Numbered from the stretch's first letter, positions 28,617 to 37,828 are shown. The stretch is DNA of 64,000 nucleotides from Craterilacuibacter sp. RT1T (GCF_023502145.1 NZ_JAMFLI010000003.1:248001-312000), one strand, 5' to 3'. The notes: generated by a model not told the origin, from the letters alone. Translations and numbers: made by a program.

Positions 28617-30224
28617 ATGCCAACAGAACGCTTTAAAGACTTCAACGCCAAACTAGATGAAGCGCAAATGCACTACGCCATCAATCTGGGGGACGCGCTT
28701 GTCTGTCTTGAGCATCTGCTGGCGCGTGCCGATGCAGCAGATGCGCCGCGTCTTTTACAGGCGTTGCAATTGCGCGGCCAGATACGGACGACGCAAGGCC
28801 ACTTCATGGCGGCCATGGAAGACCTGGTGCGTGCCCAGCAGTTAGCCGTTCAGGCTGCCGATAACCAGGCCGAAGCGCGGCTATTGTGTCTGATCGGTAA
28901 TATCTACATTCTGCAGGGCTTGTATCCGGATGCAATGGGCATTTTGCTGGATGCGGTTCATACCCTGGAAAGCACGGGGGCCAGCCCGTGGCTGGCACGC
29001 TCACTCAACAGCTTGGGGTTTACCTATCATTTTCTTGGCCAGCACGGTAAAGCGGTGACTTATCTGGAGCGCAGCATACAGCTTGCCCGGGAAACAGGCG
29101 ATGTAATGATAGAAAGTCTGGCCTTGGACAGCTTGGCCAATACCAAACTGGCGCTGGGGCAAGGGAGTGAGGCCCTCGTTTATATCCGGCGCAGCATTTT
29201 ACTGCTACGCAGCTTAGGGCATGAAGAATATCTGGCGGAATACCTGGTTACCCTCGCCAAGGCCGAGGATGGCGTGGGAGAAGACGGCAGCGCCAGTCTA
29301 AACGAGGCACTGGCGCTGGCAAGACGCCTGCAGCTACCGCGGCACGAAGCCCAGACGCTCTACTATATGGGGCTGCGTCAAGTCAGATTCGAGTCAGCGC
29401 ATATGGCTGAAGCGTTGCTGAGCAATGCATTAGATCTTGCTGGCAAGACCGGTGACAGCCGTCTGGTTTATCTTGCCCATCAGCAGTTGTCCATGCTGTT
29501 ACAGCAACAGGAACGCTATCGCGAGGCGCTGCTGCACTATCAGGGCTTCCATGAAAAAAAGGAAGCTTTGCTGGGCGAAGCGGCAGAACGCCGCCTGCAA
29601 TACCTGGAAATCCGTCACCGCATTCATGCTGCAGAAGATGCCAAGCATGCCGCGCTCAAGCGTAATGAAACGCTGGAAGAAGAAGTCAGGCAGCGTACCG
29701 CGCTACAAAGAAAAGCCGAAAAGCTGGCACGCATCGACCCCTTGACCGGTTTGTACAATCGGCGCCATTTCCGCCATTGCGCGGAGCAGTTGCTGCAGGA
29801 CGCCTTGCAAAAAGGGCTGCCGCTTAGCCTGGTTATGTTTGATGCAGACCATTTCAAGCAGATAAACGACACTTGGGGGCATGCGGTTGGGGATCAGGCC
29901 TTGCAGGCGATCAGCCTGAACTTGCTGGACAGCACCCGACGTGAAGATCTTTTCGGGCGCTATGGCGGTGAAGAATTCATTATGCTGATGCCGAACACGA
30001 CCACCCGCCAGGCGCTGGAAGCCGCGCGCCGCATGCTGTTCAAGGTCGAGCGCCAGGGTTTATCCTTGGGCGAGGCAACGATCCCGCTCACGCTAAGCGC
30101 AGGCATCGCCGGAAGCCTCCATGGTCAGATCTCCAGTTTGGACCAACTCATTCAGAGCGCAGATCAGGCGCTTTATCGGGCAAAAAACAAGGGCCGCAAT
30201 CAGGCCGTGCTGGCTGAAGACTAA
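28617..30224 (+). CDS. TPR-GGDEF diguanylate cyclase
   Basis: 535 residues, apparently cytosolic. Residues about 15-330 form tetratricopeptide-like helical repeats (e.g. ARSLNSLGFTYHFLGQHGKA), followed by a charged coiled coil (about 330-370) and a GGDEF domain. The active motif is GGEEF, and the inhibitory site RRED lies five residues before it, so a feedback-inhibited c-di-GMP synthase is expected. The repeats probably bind a protein partner. Divergent from the pseudouridine synthase gene, with a 98-bp AT-rich gap between. Confidence 0.9.
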   Translation: MPTERFKDFNAKLDEAQMHYAINLGDALVCLEHLLARADAADAPRLLQALQLRGQIRTTQGHFMAAMEDLVRAQQLAVQAADNQAEARLLCLIGNIYILQGLYPDAMGILLDAVHTLESTGASPWLARSLNSLGFTYHFLGQHGKAVTYLERSIQLARETGDVMIESLALDSLANTKLALGQGSEALVYIRRSILLLRSLGHEEYLAEYLVTLAKAEDGVGEDGSASLNEALALARRLQLPRHEAQTLYYMGLRQVRFESAHMAEALLSNALDLAGKTGDSRLVYLAHQQLSMLLQQQERYREALLHYQGFHEKKEALLGEAAERRLQYLEIRHRIHAAEDAKHAALKRNETLEEEVRQRTALQRKAEKLARIDPLTGLYNRRHFRHCAEQLLQDALQKGLPLSLVMFDADHFKQINDTWGHAVGDQALQAISLNLLDSTRREDLFGRYGGEEFIMLMPNTTTRQALEAARRMLFKVERQGLSLGEATIPLTLSAGIAGSLHGQISSLDQLIQSADQALYRAKNKGRNQAVLAED

Positions 30225-30254
30225 ATTTGCCCCCGCTTTTTTGCGGCATGCGAC

Positions 30255-30947
30255 TCAGAGCTGATTCTTGAGCAGGCTGGTTGCCAGCTGACTGAAGCCA
30301 TCCCACATAATCTGCACCCCCAGGCACAGCAAGATAAATGCCGTCAGGCGCATAAAGACCAACTCGCCGGTTTCGCCCAGATAACGCAACAGCTTCTCGC
30401 CATGGCGGTAACACAAAAACACCATCAGGCTGACCAGCGCCACACCAACCAGGCTGGCCGCGGGTGCCAGCGTATATTTGAGCAGGCCATGACCGGACTG
30501 GGTCATGGAGGCGCCCAGTGTAATGGCGACAGAAACCGAGCCGGGGCCGACGGTCAGGGGAAACGCCAGCGGATAAAAAGCGTGCTTTTTAAGCTCTTCC
30601 TTACTGATATGCTCGCCGCCTTGCATGCTAGCCGGGCTGGCATCGGCGGGCGTATCGTTCAGCAAACGCCAGGCAGAAAAGGTAATCAGCAGGCCGCCAC
30701 TCAACTGCACCACCGGCAGTGACACCCCGAAAAACCCGAGCACGAAGCTGCCGGTATACATACTGCCCAGTAGCAGCACAAAGCTGCTGATCGCGATGCG
30801 CCGAGCCAGATAATGGCGCTGCGCCACCGTATTTCGCGAAGTTTGGGCCAGAAAAATCGGCACCATGCCCGGCGGGTTCATGATGGGCAGCAAGGCGGCC
30901 ATGACAAAAAATACTTTGCTGGTAAAAAACATCAAAGTGGCAAGCAT
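30255..30947 (-). CDS. MarC family integral membrane protein
   Basis: 230 residues with six predicted membrane helices. The first helix region MAALLPIMNPPGMVPIFLAQT and the central AFPLTVGPGSVSVAITLGA are the family signatures. MarC proteins were once linked to multidrug resistance, which was later refuted; transport function is unknown. Convergent with the GGDEF gene, 30 bp apart. Confidence 0.9.
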   Translation of the reverse strand: MLATLMFFTSKVFFVMAALLPIMNPPGMVPIFLAQTSRNTVAQRHYLARRIAISSFVLLLGSMYTGSFVLGFFGVSLPVVQLSGGLLITFSAWRLLNDTPADASPASMQGGEHISKEELKKHAFYPLAFPLTVGPGSVSVAITLGASMTQSGHGLLKYTLAPAASLVGVALVSLMVFLCYRHGEKLLRYLGETGELVFMRLTAFILLCLGVQIMWDGFSQLATSLLKNQL

Positions 30948-31113
30948 CGCTAATTCTTTCGCGAAATATTATCGCCGATCTTAGCATTTTATGCCGGTCA
31001 AGAGGATGCCATCATCGTGTTGATGACCCACTCTTTCCATGGCGCGCCGGTCAAATAGCTGCGCTAGTCCGTTATCCGTCAAGTGGAGAGCCGTGCGCCC
31101 TCCTCTGCCCTGC

Positions 31114-32139
31114 TTAACGGCTCAGCCAAGTGTTGAAGCGTGCTTCCAGCGCTTGGCCATGCTTGACCCAGAAGGCGCTGTCTATCGGTGTGGCATGGGC
31201 CAGATTGGCAGGCGCGGTCGGCATGCGCGCAGCCGTCTCCGCGGGGAGTAATTGCAGCGCCGATAAGCGAGTCGGGCCGTAATCGATATAGCTGGCGTAG
31301 TTTTTCTGGTTTTCCGCCTGGCTGGCAAAAGCGATAAAACGGATTGCCTTCTCGGTGTCTGCCCCCTTAGGGATGGCCCAGTAGTTGAGGTTATAAATAT
31401 TGTCGTTCCACACTACGCGCAGCTTGGGCCAGTCTTTCTGTGCGGCTGAGATGCGGCCGTTATAGGCCACACTCATTACCACCTGATCGTAAGCCAGCAT
31501 ATTGGCCGGTTGTGCCGGCGACTCCCACCAGACAATATGCGGCTTGAGCTGTGACAGCTTTTTAAACGCACGGTCTACGCCGGCAGGTGTTGCCAGCACT
31601 TGGTACACATTGTCCGGGGGGACACCATCGGCCATCAGCGCAAACTCCAGCGTGTAGCGTGCGCTTTGGTGCATGCCGCGTTTGCCGGGTATCCCTTTTA
31701 CATCCCAAAAGTCCTGCCAGTTTTGGGGGGCGCGCGCCACATGGTCGGCGTTGTAGGCCAAGACCACGGACCAACTGAAGATGCCGACACCACAATCGGT
31801 GACGCTGCCATTAACGAAATCTGCCGGTTTTCCTATGCGACTCCAGTCCAGCCGGCTCAGCCGCCCTTCACTACATGCACGGGTAAGCTCCGGAGAGGAA
31901 AGCTCGACCACATCCCATTGCCGGCTAGGCTTTTTAGCCTGAATTATCTCGCGATAATAGTCACCGTTGTAGTCGCCACTATTGACGGCAATGTCACTGT
32001 GATTGCGAAAAGGCTGATAAAAAGCAATTTCCTGTGCCGCCTTGTTGGCACCACCGAATGACAGTATGTTAAGTTCCGCAGCTTGCGCATGGCTCGCCCA
32101 TGCGCTGGCCAGCATCAGAATCAGGCCTCGAATATGCAT
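31114..32139 (-). CDS. Orphan periplasmic solute-binding protein, PotD/PotF-like
   Basis: 341 residues with a signal peptide (1-20, cleavage after AQA). The mature part shows the type II binding-protein pattern of polyamine-type receptors: LNILSFGG, WDVVELSSPELTRAC, GIFSWSVVLAYNAD, NWQDFWDVKGIPGKR and YWAIPKGADTEKAIRFI. No permease or ATPase gene is adjacent, so the partner transporter is elsewhere or the protein has a sensory role. It lies 72 bp downstream of the flavin reductase gene on the same strand, so it may be expressed with the steroid genes. Confidence 0.8.
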   Translation of the reverse strand: MHIRGLILMLASAWASHAQAAELNILSFGGANKAAQEIAFYQPFRNHSDIAVNSGDYNGDYYREIIQAKKPSRQWDVVELSSPELTRACSEGRLSRLDWSRIGKPADFVNGSVTDCGVGIFSWSVVLAYNADHVARAPQNWQDFWDVKGIPGKRGMHQSARYTLEFALMADGVPPDNVYQVLATPAGVDRAFKKLSQLKPHIVWWESPAQPANMLAYDQVVMSVAYNGRISAAQKDWPKLRVVWNDNIYNLNYWAIPKGADTEKAIRFIAFASQAENQKNYASYIDYGPTRLSALQLLPAETAARMPTAPANLAHATPIDSAFWVKHGQALEARFNTWLSR

Positions 32140-32211
32140 ATACTCTCCTAGCTTGCGGTTGCTTTATGGTTTAAGCATTTTTAAACGAAGTGAGCCGGAG
32201 CAGCAAGTAAA

Positions 32212-34332
32212 TTAAACAGCCATCGCCGCAGCATGCCCCGCTCGCAGCGCGCCTTCGATAAAGCCCAGTGCGGCCGCATCGCCTGCCAGCCTGACATCCA
32301 GACCAGATTGCTCCAGTTCCAGCGCCAGCGTGTTGTCGGTCTGCGCCCCGGTTGCCAGTACCACCGAGTCGGCTTTTAGTCTCGCCTCGCCTTGTGCGGT
32401 ATGGTAAATGAGGGTGTGGCCATCAATCAGCGACACGGTCGCGCCGGCGATCAGGGTGGCGTTATGTTCATTGAGTTCATGCAGCACACGCCAGCGGCGC
32501 ACGATGGACAACTCCTGACCGAAGTAGTCCTTTTCCTCCAGCACGGTTACCTTGCGTTTGCGCGCCAGCAAAAATTCGGCCAGCTCCAGCCCGACCAGAC
32601 CGCCTCCGATAATGGCGACATGTTCGCCCAGAGGCATCCACAGATGACTGAGCTTTTGCAGCGCGGCACTGCTGTCGGTCACGCCGGACAAGTTGCCGGC
32701 CTTCATCATCACGCGCTGCGGCAGCGATAGCTTGCGTTTGGCCACTTCTTCCGCGCCATCGCCGGTTAGCAGCGCCCGAAGTTCATCGCCACTGAACACA
32801 TGAGGCTGATCGACGCCGGCAAGAGCAGGCGCAGCGCGGCGTGCGCCGCTGGCGACTATCACGGTGTCCGGCTGCAAGGCGGCTACCGTCTTGGCCGTGG
32901 CCTCGAACTCCAGGCGGATATCGATGGGCAAGCTGCGCACTTCGTGCAGCAGATAATCCAGCAGTTTGCCGTTCTCCGGATAAGCCAGCGCGGCAAAGAA
33001 CAAGGTGCCGCCCAAACGTTTGGCTTTTTCCAGCAGCGTGACGCGGTGGCCACGCAAAGCGGCGCTGCGCGCCGCTTCCAGTCCGGCAGGACCGCCGCCG
33101 ATCACGACAATATGGCGCGCCTGCTTGGCAAGTGCACCGGATAGCTGATACTCGTGGCCGGTTTGCGGATTGACCGCGCATTTAACGCGCTCGTTAATGA
33201 AAATCTGGCTGACGCAGGCATAGCAGTAGATGCAGGGACGGATGGCTTCTGCCCTGTTTTCGATCAGCTTGATTGGCAAGTCGGGGTCGGCCAGCAGCTT
33301 GCGCCCCATGGCGACAAAATCGCACAAGCCGGCTTCGATCGCGCTATTGGCTGCATCGGGCTCCAACCTGCCAACTGCAATCACCGGAATATTGATGGCG
33401 GCTTTGATTTTTCCGGCCAATGGCAGCAAGGCGGCAGGGCTTTGCATCAGCGGCGCGATCGTGAAATTGGCGCCCTTGCGGGTGGACGCATAGGCCGAGA
33501 CATGTACGGCATCGGCCCCCGCCTCCTCGGCCAGGCGCGCGGCAGCGACCGCATCTTCCGGGCTGATGCCGCCATCAAAGTCTATCTCTTCACCATCCAG
33601 CCGTACCCAGACCGGAAAGTCTGCACCGCAGCGTGCCTTGACGGCGCGTATCACTTCGCACATCAGGCGGGCTCGCTTGGGCAAGCTGCCGCCGTAGTCG
33701 TCGTCGCGCGAATTGGTATAGGAAGAGAGAAAGCCGGCAATGATATAAGTGTGGCCGGCGTGAATTTCGACGCCGTCAAAGCCGGCCTGTTTGGCGCGTA
33801 GTGCCGCCGCAGCAAACCACTCTATCATCTGGGCAATATCGGCGTGATCCATCACGCGTATCTTGGGCGCGCTCTTGATCTGGTTGCTGATAAAGCCGGC
33901 TTTTTCTGCCGGGGTGAGCGCCGCCATCATGTCGGAGTTTTGCTGTCTGGGCATGGCGGGCACCCATAGCTCGCGCCCATCGACCAGATCGCGAATGGCC
34001 GTTTTGCCTGCATGCTGCAGTTGCACTGCAATCTTGCCGCCATGGCGATGCACGCGCCGGGCGATTTCGGCCATACCCGGAATAAAACGATCGTCAGACA
34101 GGCCTACCTGATAGGGCTCGGCCGTTCCTGCCGGAAAAGCCACCGACACCACACCCATCACCAACAGCCCGGCCCCGCCTTTGGCGCGCGCCTCGTAATA
34201 CGCCTGAATGCGCTCACCGCAACTGCCGTCCTGCTCGGCAAAATTGGAACCCATGGGTGCCATCATAATGCGGTTTTTCAGTTGCAGCGTACCGATACGG
34301 GCTGGCGAAAGTAAGGCTGGATAGGCACTCAT
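32212..34332 (-). CDS. NADH:flavin oxidoreductase, enoate/2,4-dienoyl-CoA reductase family (BaiCD-like)
   Basis: 706 residues. An N-terminal old-yellow-enzyme TIM barrel (MSAYPALLSPARIGTLQLKN, about 1-340; HAGHTYIIAGFLS, RKLLADPDLP) is followed by an iron-sulfur cluster motif and a C-terminal FAD/NAD(P) module (VIGGGPAGLEAARSAALRG and IIGGGLVGLELAEFLLARK). The four Cys lie in CIYCYACV plus a Cys 12 residues on (CX2CX2CX11C). Such enzymes reduce conjugated C=C bonds; BaiCD/BaiH act on bile-acid 3-oxo-4-enes. Context supports a steroid enone substrate; this is inference. The start at 34332 follows AGGAG; the frame is open further upstream but over the shared promoter. Confidence 0.85.
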   Translation of the reverse strand: MSAYPALLSPARIGTLQLKNRIMMAPMGSNFAEQDGSCGERIQAYYEARAKGGAGLLVMGVVSVAFPAGTAEPYQVGLSDDRFIPGMAEIARRVHRHGGKIAVQLQHAGKTAIRDLVDGRELWVPAMPRQQNSDMMAALTPAEKAGFISNQIKSAPKIRVMDHADIAQMIEWFAAAALRAKQAGFDGVEIHAGHTYIIAGFLSSYTNSRDDDYGGSLPKRARLMCEVIRAVKARCGADFPVWVRLDGEEIDFDGGISPEDAVAAARLAEEAGADAVHVSAYASTRKGANFTIAPLMQSPAALLPLAGKIKAAINIPVIAVGRLEPDAANSAIEAGLCDFVAMGRKLLADPDLPIKLIENRAEAIRPCIYCYACVSQIFINERVKCAVNPQTGHEYQLSGALAKQARHIVVIGGGPAGLEAARSAALRGHRVTLLEKAKRLGGTLFFAALAYPENGKLLDYLLHEVRSLPIDIRLEFEATAKTVAALQPDTVIVASGARRAAPALAGVDQPHVFSGDELRALLTGDGAEEVAKRKLSLPQRVMMKAGNLSGVTDSSAALQKLSHLWMPLGEHVAIIGGGLVGLELAEFLLARKRKVTVLEEKDYFGQELSIVRRWRVLHELNEHNATLIAGATVSLIDGHTLIYHTAQGEARLKADSVVLATGAQTDNTLALELEQSGLDVRLAGDAAALGFIEGALRAGHAAAMAV

Positions 34333-34415
34333 CGAGGGCTCCTGGCTTGGGTCTGGACGCGCCGGCTTGGGGTCGGCAATATTGTAAGGCAATGTCGTCC
34401 TTAGCCAGATGCCAT

Positions 34416-34437
34416 ACATCGTCCATATGGAGGGTGT
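34416..34437. promoter_or_regulatory. Candidate operator in the divergent flavin reductase/hsdA promoter
   Basis: An imperfect 22-bp palindrome made of ACATCGTCCAT and ATGGAGGGTGT (9 of 11 positions symmetric). The left half recurs at 41280 and 48256 in front of other steroid-cluster transcripts. Centred about 65-95 bp from both start codons. Confidence 0.5.
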
Positions 34438-34491
34438 CACCCGTCTGGCACGCTTACAAAATGACCCGGCATCCAAACAAAAGGGGACAGC

Positions 34492-35253
34492 ATGAAAACC
34501 ATCGTGATTACCGGTAGCGCCTCGGGTATCGGCGCGGCAACGGCACAGCACTTCAGTGCGGCAGGCTGCCGCGTCATCGGCATCGACCTTAAGGGTGCCG
34601 ACATCGAGGCCGACTTGTCTACAGTGGCCGGACGGGACAAAGCGATCAGCGAAGTGCTGCAAAGAAGCAACGGCCATATCGACAGCCTGATTTGCTGTGC
34701 CGGTCTGGGCGGCAATCACCCCCCTGCTTTGGTCGCCTCGGTCAATTACTTCGGCGTCACCGCCTTGCTGGACGGTCTATTCGAGGCCTTGCGCGTCTCG
34801 GGGGGCAATGCCGTGGTGGTGGCTTCTGTCGCGGCAACACAGGGTAGCTGGGATGGGCATCCGCTACGCGAGGCTTTTCTGGCCGGCAATGAAGCGCAGG
34901 CCCGCACTTTGGCCGCCGATGCCGGACATGGCATGCTGGCCTATGCCGCCTCCAAGCATGCCATCGTCTGCCATATCCGTGCCCAGAGTAAAAGCTGGGG
35001 CGAGGCCGGTGTCCGCCTGAATGCCGTAGCGCCCGGCGCGGTGGAAACGCCGCTGTTGCAGCAAAGCATGGATGACCCGCTGATAGGCAAAGCGACCCGC
35101 GATTTTCTGCCGCCACTGGGGCGGCGCGCCCAGCCCGCCGAAATTGCCCAGGTGATCGCCTTTCTCGCCTCCGATGCCGCCACCTATGTTCATGGCAGCT
35201 TGCTGGTCGCCGATGGCGGCATTGATGCCATGTCGCGGCCACAGCGTTTTTAA
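34492..35253 (+). CDS. hsdA: 3-alpha-hydroxysteroid dehydrogenase/carbonyl reductase
   Basis: 253-residue short-chain dehydrogenase. The NAD motif is ITGSASGIGAAT, and the catalytic triad is Ser112, Tyr151 and Lys155 (AYAASK). The distinctive segments VVASVNYFGVTALLD, GEAGVRLNAVAPGAVETPLLQ, YVHGSLLVADGGIDA and the C-terminal RPQRF closely follow the Comamonas testosteroni enzyme, which oxidises the 3-alpha-hydroxyl of androsterone and bile acids to the 3-ketone. Divergent from the flavin reductase gene across the candidate operator; kshA follows after 112 bp. Confidence 0.9.
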   Translation: MKTIVITGSASGIGAATAQHFSAAGCRVIGIDLKGADIEADLSTVAGRDKAISEVLQRSNGHIDSLICCAGLGGNHPPALVASVNYFGVTALLDGLFEALRVSGGNAVVVASVAATQGSWDGHPLREAFLAGNEAQARTLAADAGHGMLAYAASKHAIVCHIRAQSKSWGEAGVRLNAVAPGAVETPLLQQSMDDPLIGKATRDFLPPLGRRAQPAEIAQVIAFLASDAATYVHGSLLVADGGIDAMSRPQRF

Positions 35254-35365
35254 GCCAAAACGGGTTTGCCTAGTCCATTTCGGGGAGGCCGATGGCCACA
35301 AGCAGCGGCAACATCCCTCCCTGTAGTAGGCCTTTTTGCGAAACATCCCGTGAAGGAGGATCAAG

Positions 35366-36415
35366 ATGACTGATATGGCGATTTCCCTGGATCTGCCGGT
35401 TTTCAAAAGCGAATTGCCGACCCGCTTTGCCCGCGGCTGGCACTGTATCGGCATCGCTGCCGATTTTCGCGATGGCCAAGCCCATACGCTGAACCTGTTT
35501 GGCACCCGTCTGGCGGCCTTTGCCGACAGCCAGGGGCAAGTGCATGTGATGGATGCCTACTGCCCGCATATGGGGGCAGATCTGTCGCGCGGCACGGTCG
35601 AGGGCGACTTGCTGGTTTGCCCTTTTCATCACTGGAAATATGGTGCAGATGGCAAGTGCAAGGAAGTGCCGTACTGCAAGCGCGTACCGCACAAGGCCAA
35701 AACCCGGCGCTGGCTGACCTGCGAAGAAAACGGCCTGCTGTTTATCTGGCATAACGTCGAGGGCAAGGCACCGGCTGCGGATATCCTGATTCCACACTTG
35801 CCCGAACTGGATAGCGATGCATGGTCTTCTGACTGGATGCTGGACACGCTGATTATTGATACCAATCCGCGCGAACTGGTCGACAATCTGGCGGATGCAC
35901 AACACTTCGGCCCGGTGCACGGTGCACCGACCAAGTATTTCGCCAATGTGTTTGAAGGCCATATCGCACAACAGATTTTCCATGGCGACTCCGAACGTCT
36001 GGGCGGGGATCTGGTCGCCGAGTCGGCCTATTACGGCCCGGCCGTGCATCTGACACGCATGCGTGCCAACTACGATGGCCGTTTGATGGAGTGCATCCTG
36101 CTGAACGCCAATACCCCGATTACTCAAGCCAGCTTCGAGTTGCGCTTCGGGGTACGGGTGAAAAAGCAGCCGGACTGGAGCGAGGAGCAGAACCTCGAAC
36201 TGGCACGCAGCTATGTGCAGCAGAACCGCAACTCGTTTTACCAGGACGTGGATATCTGGAAGAACAAGATCCGCGTCAACAATCCGGTACTGGCCGAGGG
36301 GGATGGCCCTGTCTATCAGCTGCGTGAATGGTATGAACAGTTCTTTATGGACGAGAACCAGGTACCGGCCAAAATGGCCGAGCGCGTCGAGATCGTGACG
36401 TGGGACAAGCGCTAA
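35366..36415 (+). CDS. kshA: Rieske oxygenase, 3-ketosteroid 9-alpha-hydroxylase KshA type
   Basis: 349 residues. The Rieske 2Fe-2S ligands are Cys66/His68 (CPHMG) and Cys85/His88 (CPFHHW). The mononuclear iron site is Asn174, Asp177, His180 and His185 (DNLADAQHFGPVH), with the expected later Asp (FYQDVDIWKNK). VFEGHIAQQ, ITQASFELRFGV and IRVNNPVL match KshA, which hydroxylates C9 of 3-ketosteroids and so helps open ring B. The iron-site sequence differs from actinobacterial KshA (HFFYIH there, HFGPVH here). No KshB-type reductase is in the window. Strong RBS (AAGGAGG). Confidence 0.85.
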   Translation: MTDMAISLDLPVFKSELPTRFARGWHCIGIAADFRDGQAHTLNLFGTRLAAFADSQGQVHVMDAYCPHMGADLSRGTVEGDLLVCPFHHWKYGADGKCKEVPYCKRVPHKAKTRRWLTCEENGLLFIWHNVEGKAPAADILIPHLPELDSDAWSSDWMLDTLIIDTNPRELVDNLADAQHFGPVHGAPTKYFANVFEGHIAQQIFHGDSERLGGDLVAESAYYGPAVHLTRMRANYDGRLMECILLNANTPITQASFELRFGVRVKKQPDWSEEQNLELARSYVQQNRNSFYQDVDIWKNKIRVNNPVLAEGDGPVYQLREWYEQFFMDENQVPAKMAERVEIVTWDKR

Positions 36416-36423
36416 ATTGCATC

Positions 36424-36453
36424 ATATAAAACCGGACGCGTTCGGTTTTATAT
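36424..36453. terminator. Inverted repeat / terminator after kshA
   Basis: Perfect 11-bp stem ATATAAAACCG / CGGTTTTATAT with an 8-nt loop, 8 bp after the kshA stop. Its AT-rich arms let it work in either direction. Confidence 0.7.
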
Positions 36454-36465
36454 CGTTCAAATAAC

Positions 36466-36492
36466 AAAAAGGCAGATGATATCTGCCTTTTT
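36466..36492. terminator. Bidirectional terminator between kshA and the LuxR gene
   Basis: Perfect 12-bp stem AAAAAGGCAGAT / ATCTGCCTTTTT with a 3-nt loop; A- and T-tracts on the two sides make it a terminator for both convergent transcripts. Confidence 0.85.
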
Positions 36493-36520
36493 GCTTTGTA
36501 TGCCGGCGCGAAGCGGACAA

Positions 36521-37696
36521 TTAGCCTGCCGGAGGCTGGCCCAGCGCGCTGACGCTATTGAGCATGATGCGTACCAGTTCGGTCTGGCGGCGCACACCGG
36601 TTTTGGAGAAGATGGAGCGCAAATGCGCCCGCGCGGTATTGTGGCGTATACCCAGCTCTTCCGCCGCCTCTTCCAGCGACAGGCCGTTGGCCAGATGCAC
36701 GGCCAGCAAGGATTCCGCCGGCGTCAGGCCGAATAGTTGCTGGGTGACTTTCAGCGGTACTTCAGTTTTCTTGTCGGCATCGCGCACATAGACCATCACC
36801 GCCGGGCGCTGGCGCCCGCCTACCCATTCATTACTCGGCACGGCCTTGACCACTACCCCCAGATTGACACGGCCGGATGGGCGCGATAAGGACATGGCTT
36901 CAACCATCGCCGGCATGCTGTCTGCCGTTTGCGGTTTTTGCTGGCGTGCCAGACTCTGGTTGATCAGGTTTTGTAGTTCACGGCTTTCCGTCGAGTAGGA
37001 CGCGACCAATTTGCCCTGGTACAGCTTGAGGCCATCCCCTTCTGCCAGCAAGTCGCTGGCAATCTGGTTACTTTGCAGCAACTGCCCCTTTTCATCCAGA
37101 ATCATGGTCGCCACCATCATGCGCGACACCGCCTCGGTGTAAAGCAGGCCTACCGATTCGCTGGCACGGCTACGGGTCTGGATATTCAGTGCGCGTTTGA
37201 GATGCGGCAACAGGCGCGCCAAAGCGGTTTTATCCGCTACGCCAAACGGCGCGCCCCCCTCGGGCCGGGTGACGCGGATCTTGAATTCGCCATTATCCAG
37301 AGTGCGGATGTCGGCGGCCATCACATGGAAGACGCCGTAATCTTCACAAAAATGGCGGTAAAACGAAGACTGCCTCCATTCATCTTCACGCATCAGATCA
37401 CTGACCGTATACACCTTGTCCGAAACCAGATCGACAAAGGGGCTGGGGTAGCTGTACTGGGTGCGCAGGCCGCTATACGACTCGAACACCTGGCCGGCGG
37501 TAATCATGGCGCCGGCGTCTTCGGATGTTTCCGGGCGGATAATCAGGGTGACAAAGTTGGCGTTCAAGCGGTCGCGCAACAAACCGACGGCTTTAGGCCA
37601 GGTGGTATGGTCGTAAGCGGTCTCGTAAATGGCACTTAATAGATCGCTGAAAGCATCTAGCCCCTTGTCCACATCGTCTGCAATGCTTGGCTGCAT
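36521..37696 (-). CDS. teiR: LuxR-family regulator, TeiR-like
   Basis: 391 residues, the same length as the testosterone-inducible regulator TeiR of Comamonas testosteroni. The N-terminal about 290 residues form a ligand- or signal-sensing region without a recognised catalytic motif. The C terminus is a LuxR/GerE helix-turn-helix (FGLTPAESLLAVHLANGLSLEE then LGIRHNTARAHLRSIFSKTG). It likely activates the steroid genes around it. The assignment rests on length, architecture and context. A large inverted repeat just upstream suggests self-regulation. Confidence 0.75.
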   Translation of the reverse strand: MQPSIADDVDKGLDAFSDLLSAIYETAYDHTTWPKAVGLLRDRLNANFVTLIIRPETSEDAGAMITAGQVFESYSGLRTQYSYPSPFVDLVSDKVYTVSDLMREDEWRQSSFYRHFCEDYGVFHVMAADIRTLDNGEFKIRVTRPEGGAPFGVADKTALARLLPHLKRALNIQTRSRASESVGLLYTEAVSRMMVATMILDEKGQLLQSNQIASDLLAEGDGLKLYQGKLVASYSTESRELQNLINQSLARQQKPQTADSMPAMVEAMSLSRPSGRVNLGVVVKAVPSNEWVGGRQRPAVMVYVRDADKKTEVPLKVTQQLFGLTPAESLLAVHLANGLSLEEAAEELGIRHNTARAHLRSIFSKTGVRRQTELVRIMLNSVSALGQPPAG

Positions 37697-37723
37697 GATT
37701 GGCCCTTGTGTGTTGTTTTTCTC

Positions 37724-37780
37724 TGCTGCAGTGCAAATTTACATGTCATTACATCTGCGTGTAAATCATGCACTGCAGCA
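37724..37780. promoter_or_regulatory. Long inverted repeat upstream of the LuxR-type gene
   Basis: Left arm TGCTGCAGTGCAAATTTACA (37724-37743) pairs with the right arm at 37760-37780, which reads TGCTGCAGTGCATGATTTACA on the other strand. The arms match apart from a short internal difference, with a 16-bp spacer. It lies 28 bp upstream of the start codon and abuts the RND terminator, so it is a good operator candidate for the regulator itself. Confidence 0.6.
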
Positions 37781-37810
37781 AAAAGCGCACTGGCGAAAAG
37801 GCCAGTGCGC
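37780..37810 (-). terminator. Rho-independent terminator after the RND gene
   Basis: Perfect 10-bp stem GCGCACTGGC / GCCAGTGCGC followed by five T on the minus strand, 18 bp past the RND stop codon. Confidence 0.85.
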
Positions 37811-37828
37811 CGGCAAACTTTAAGCAAA

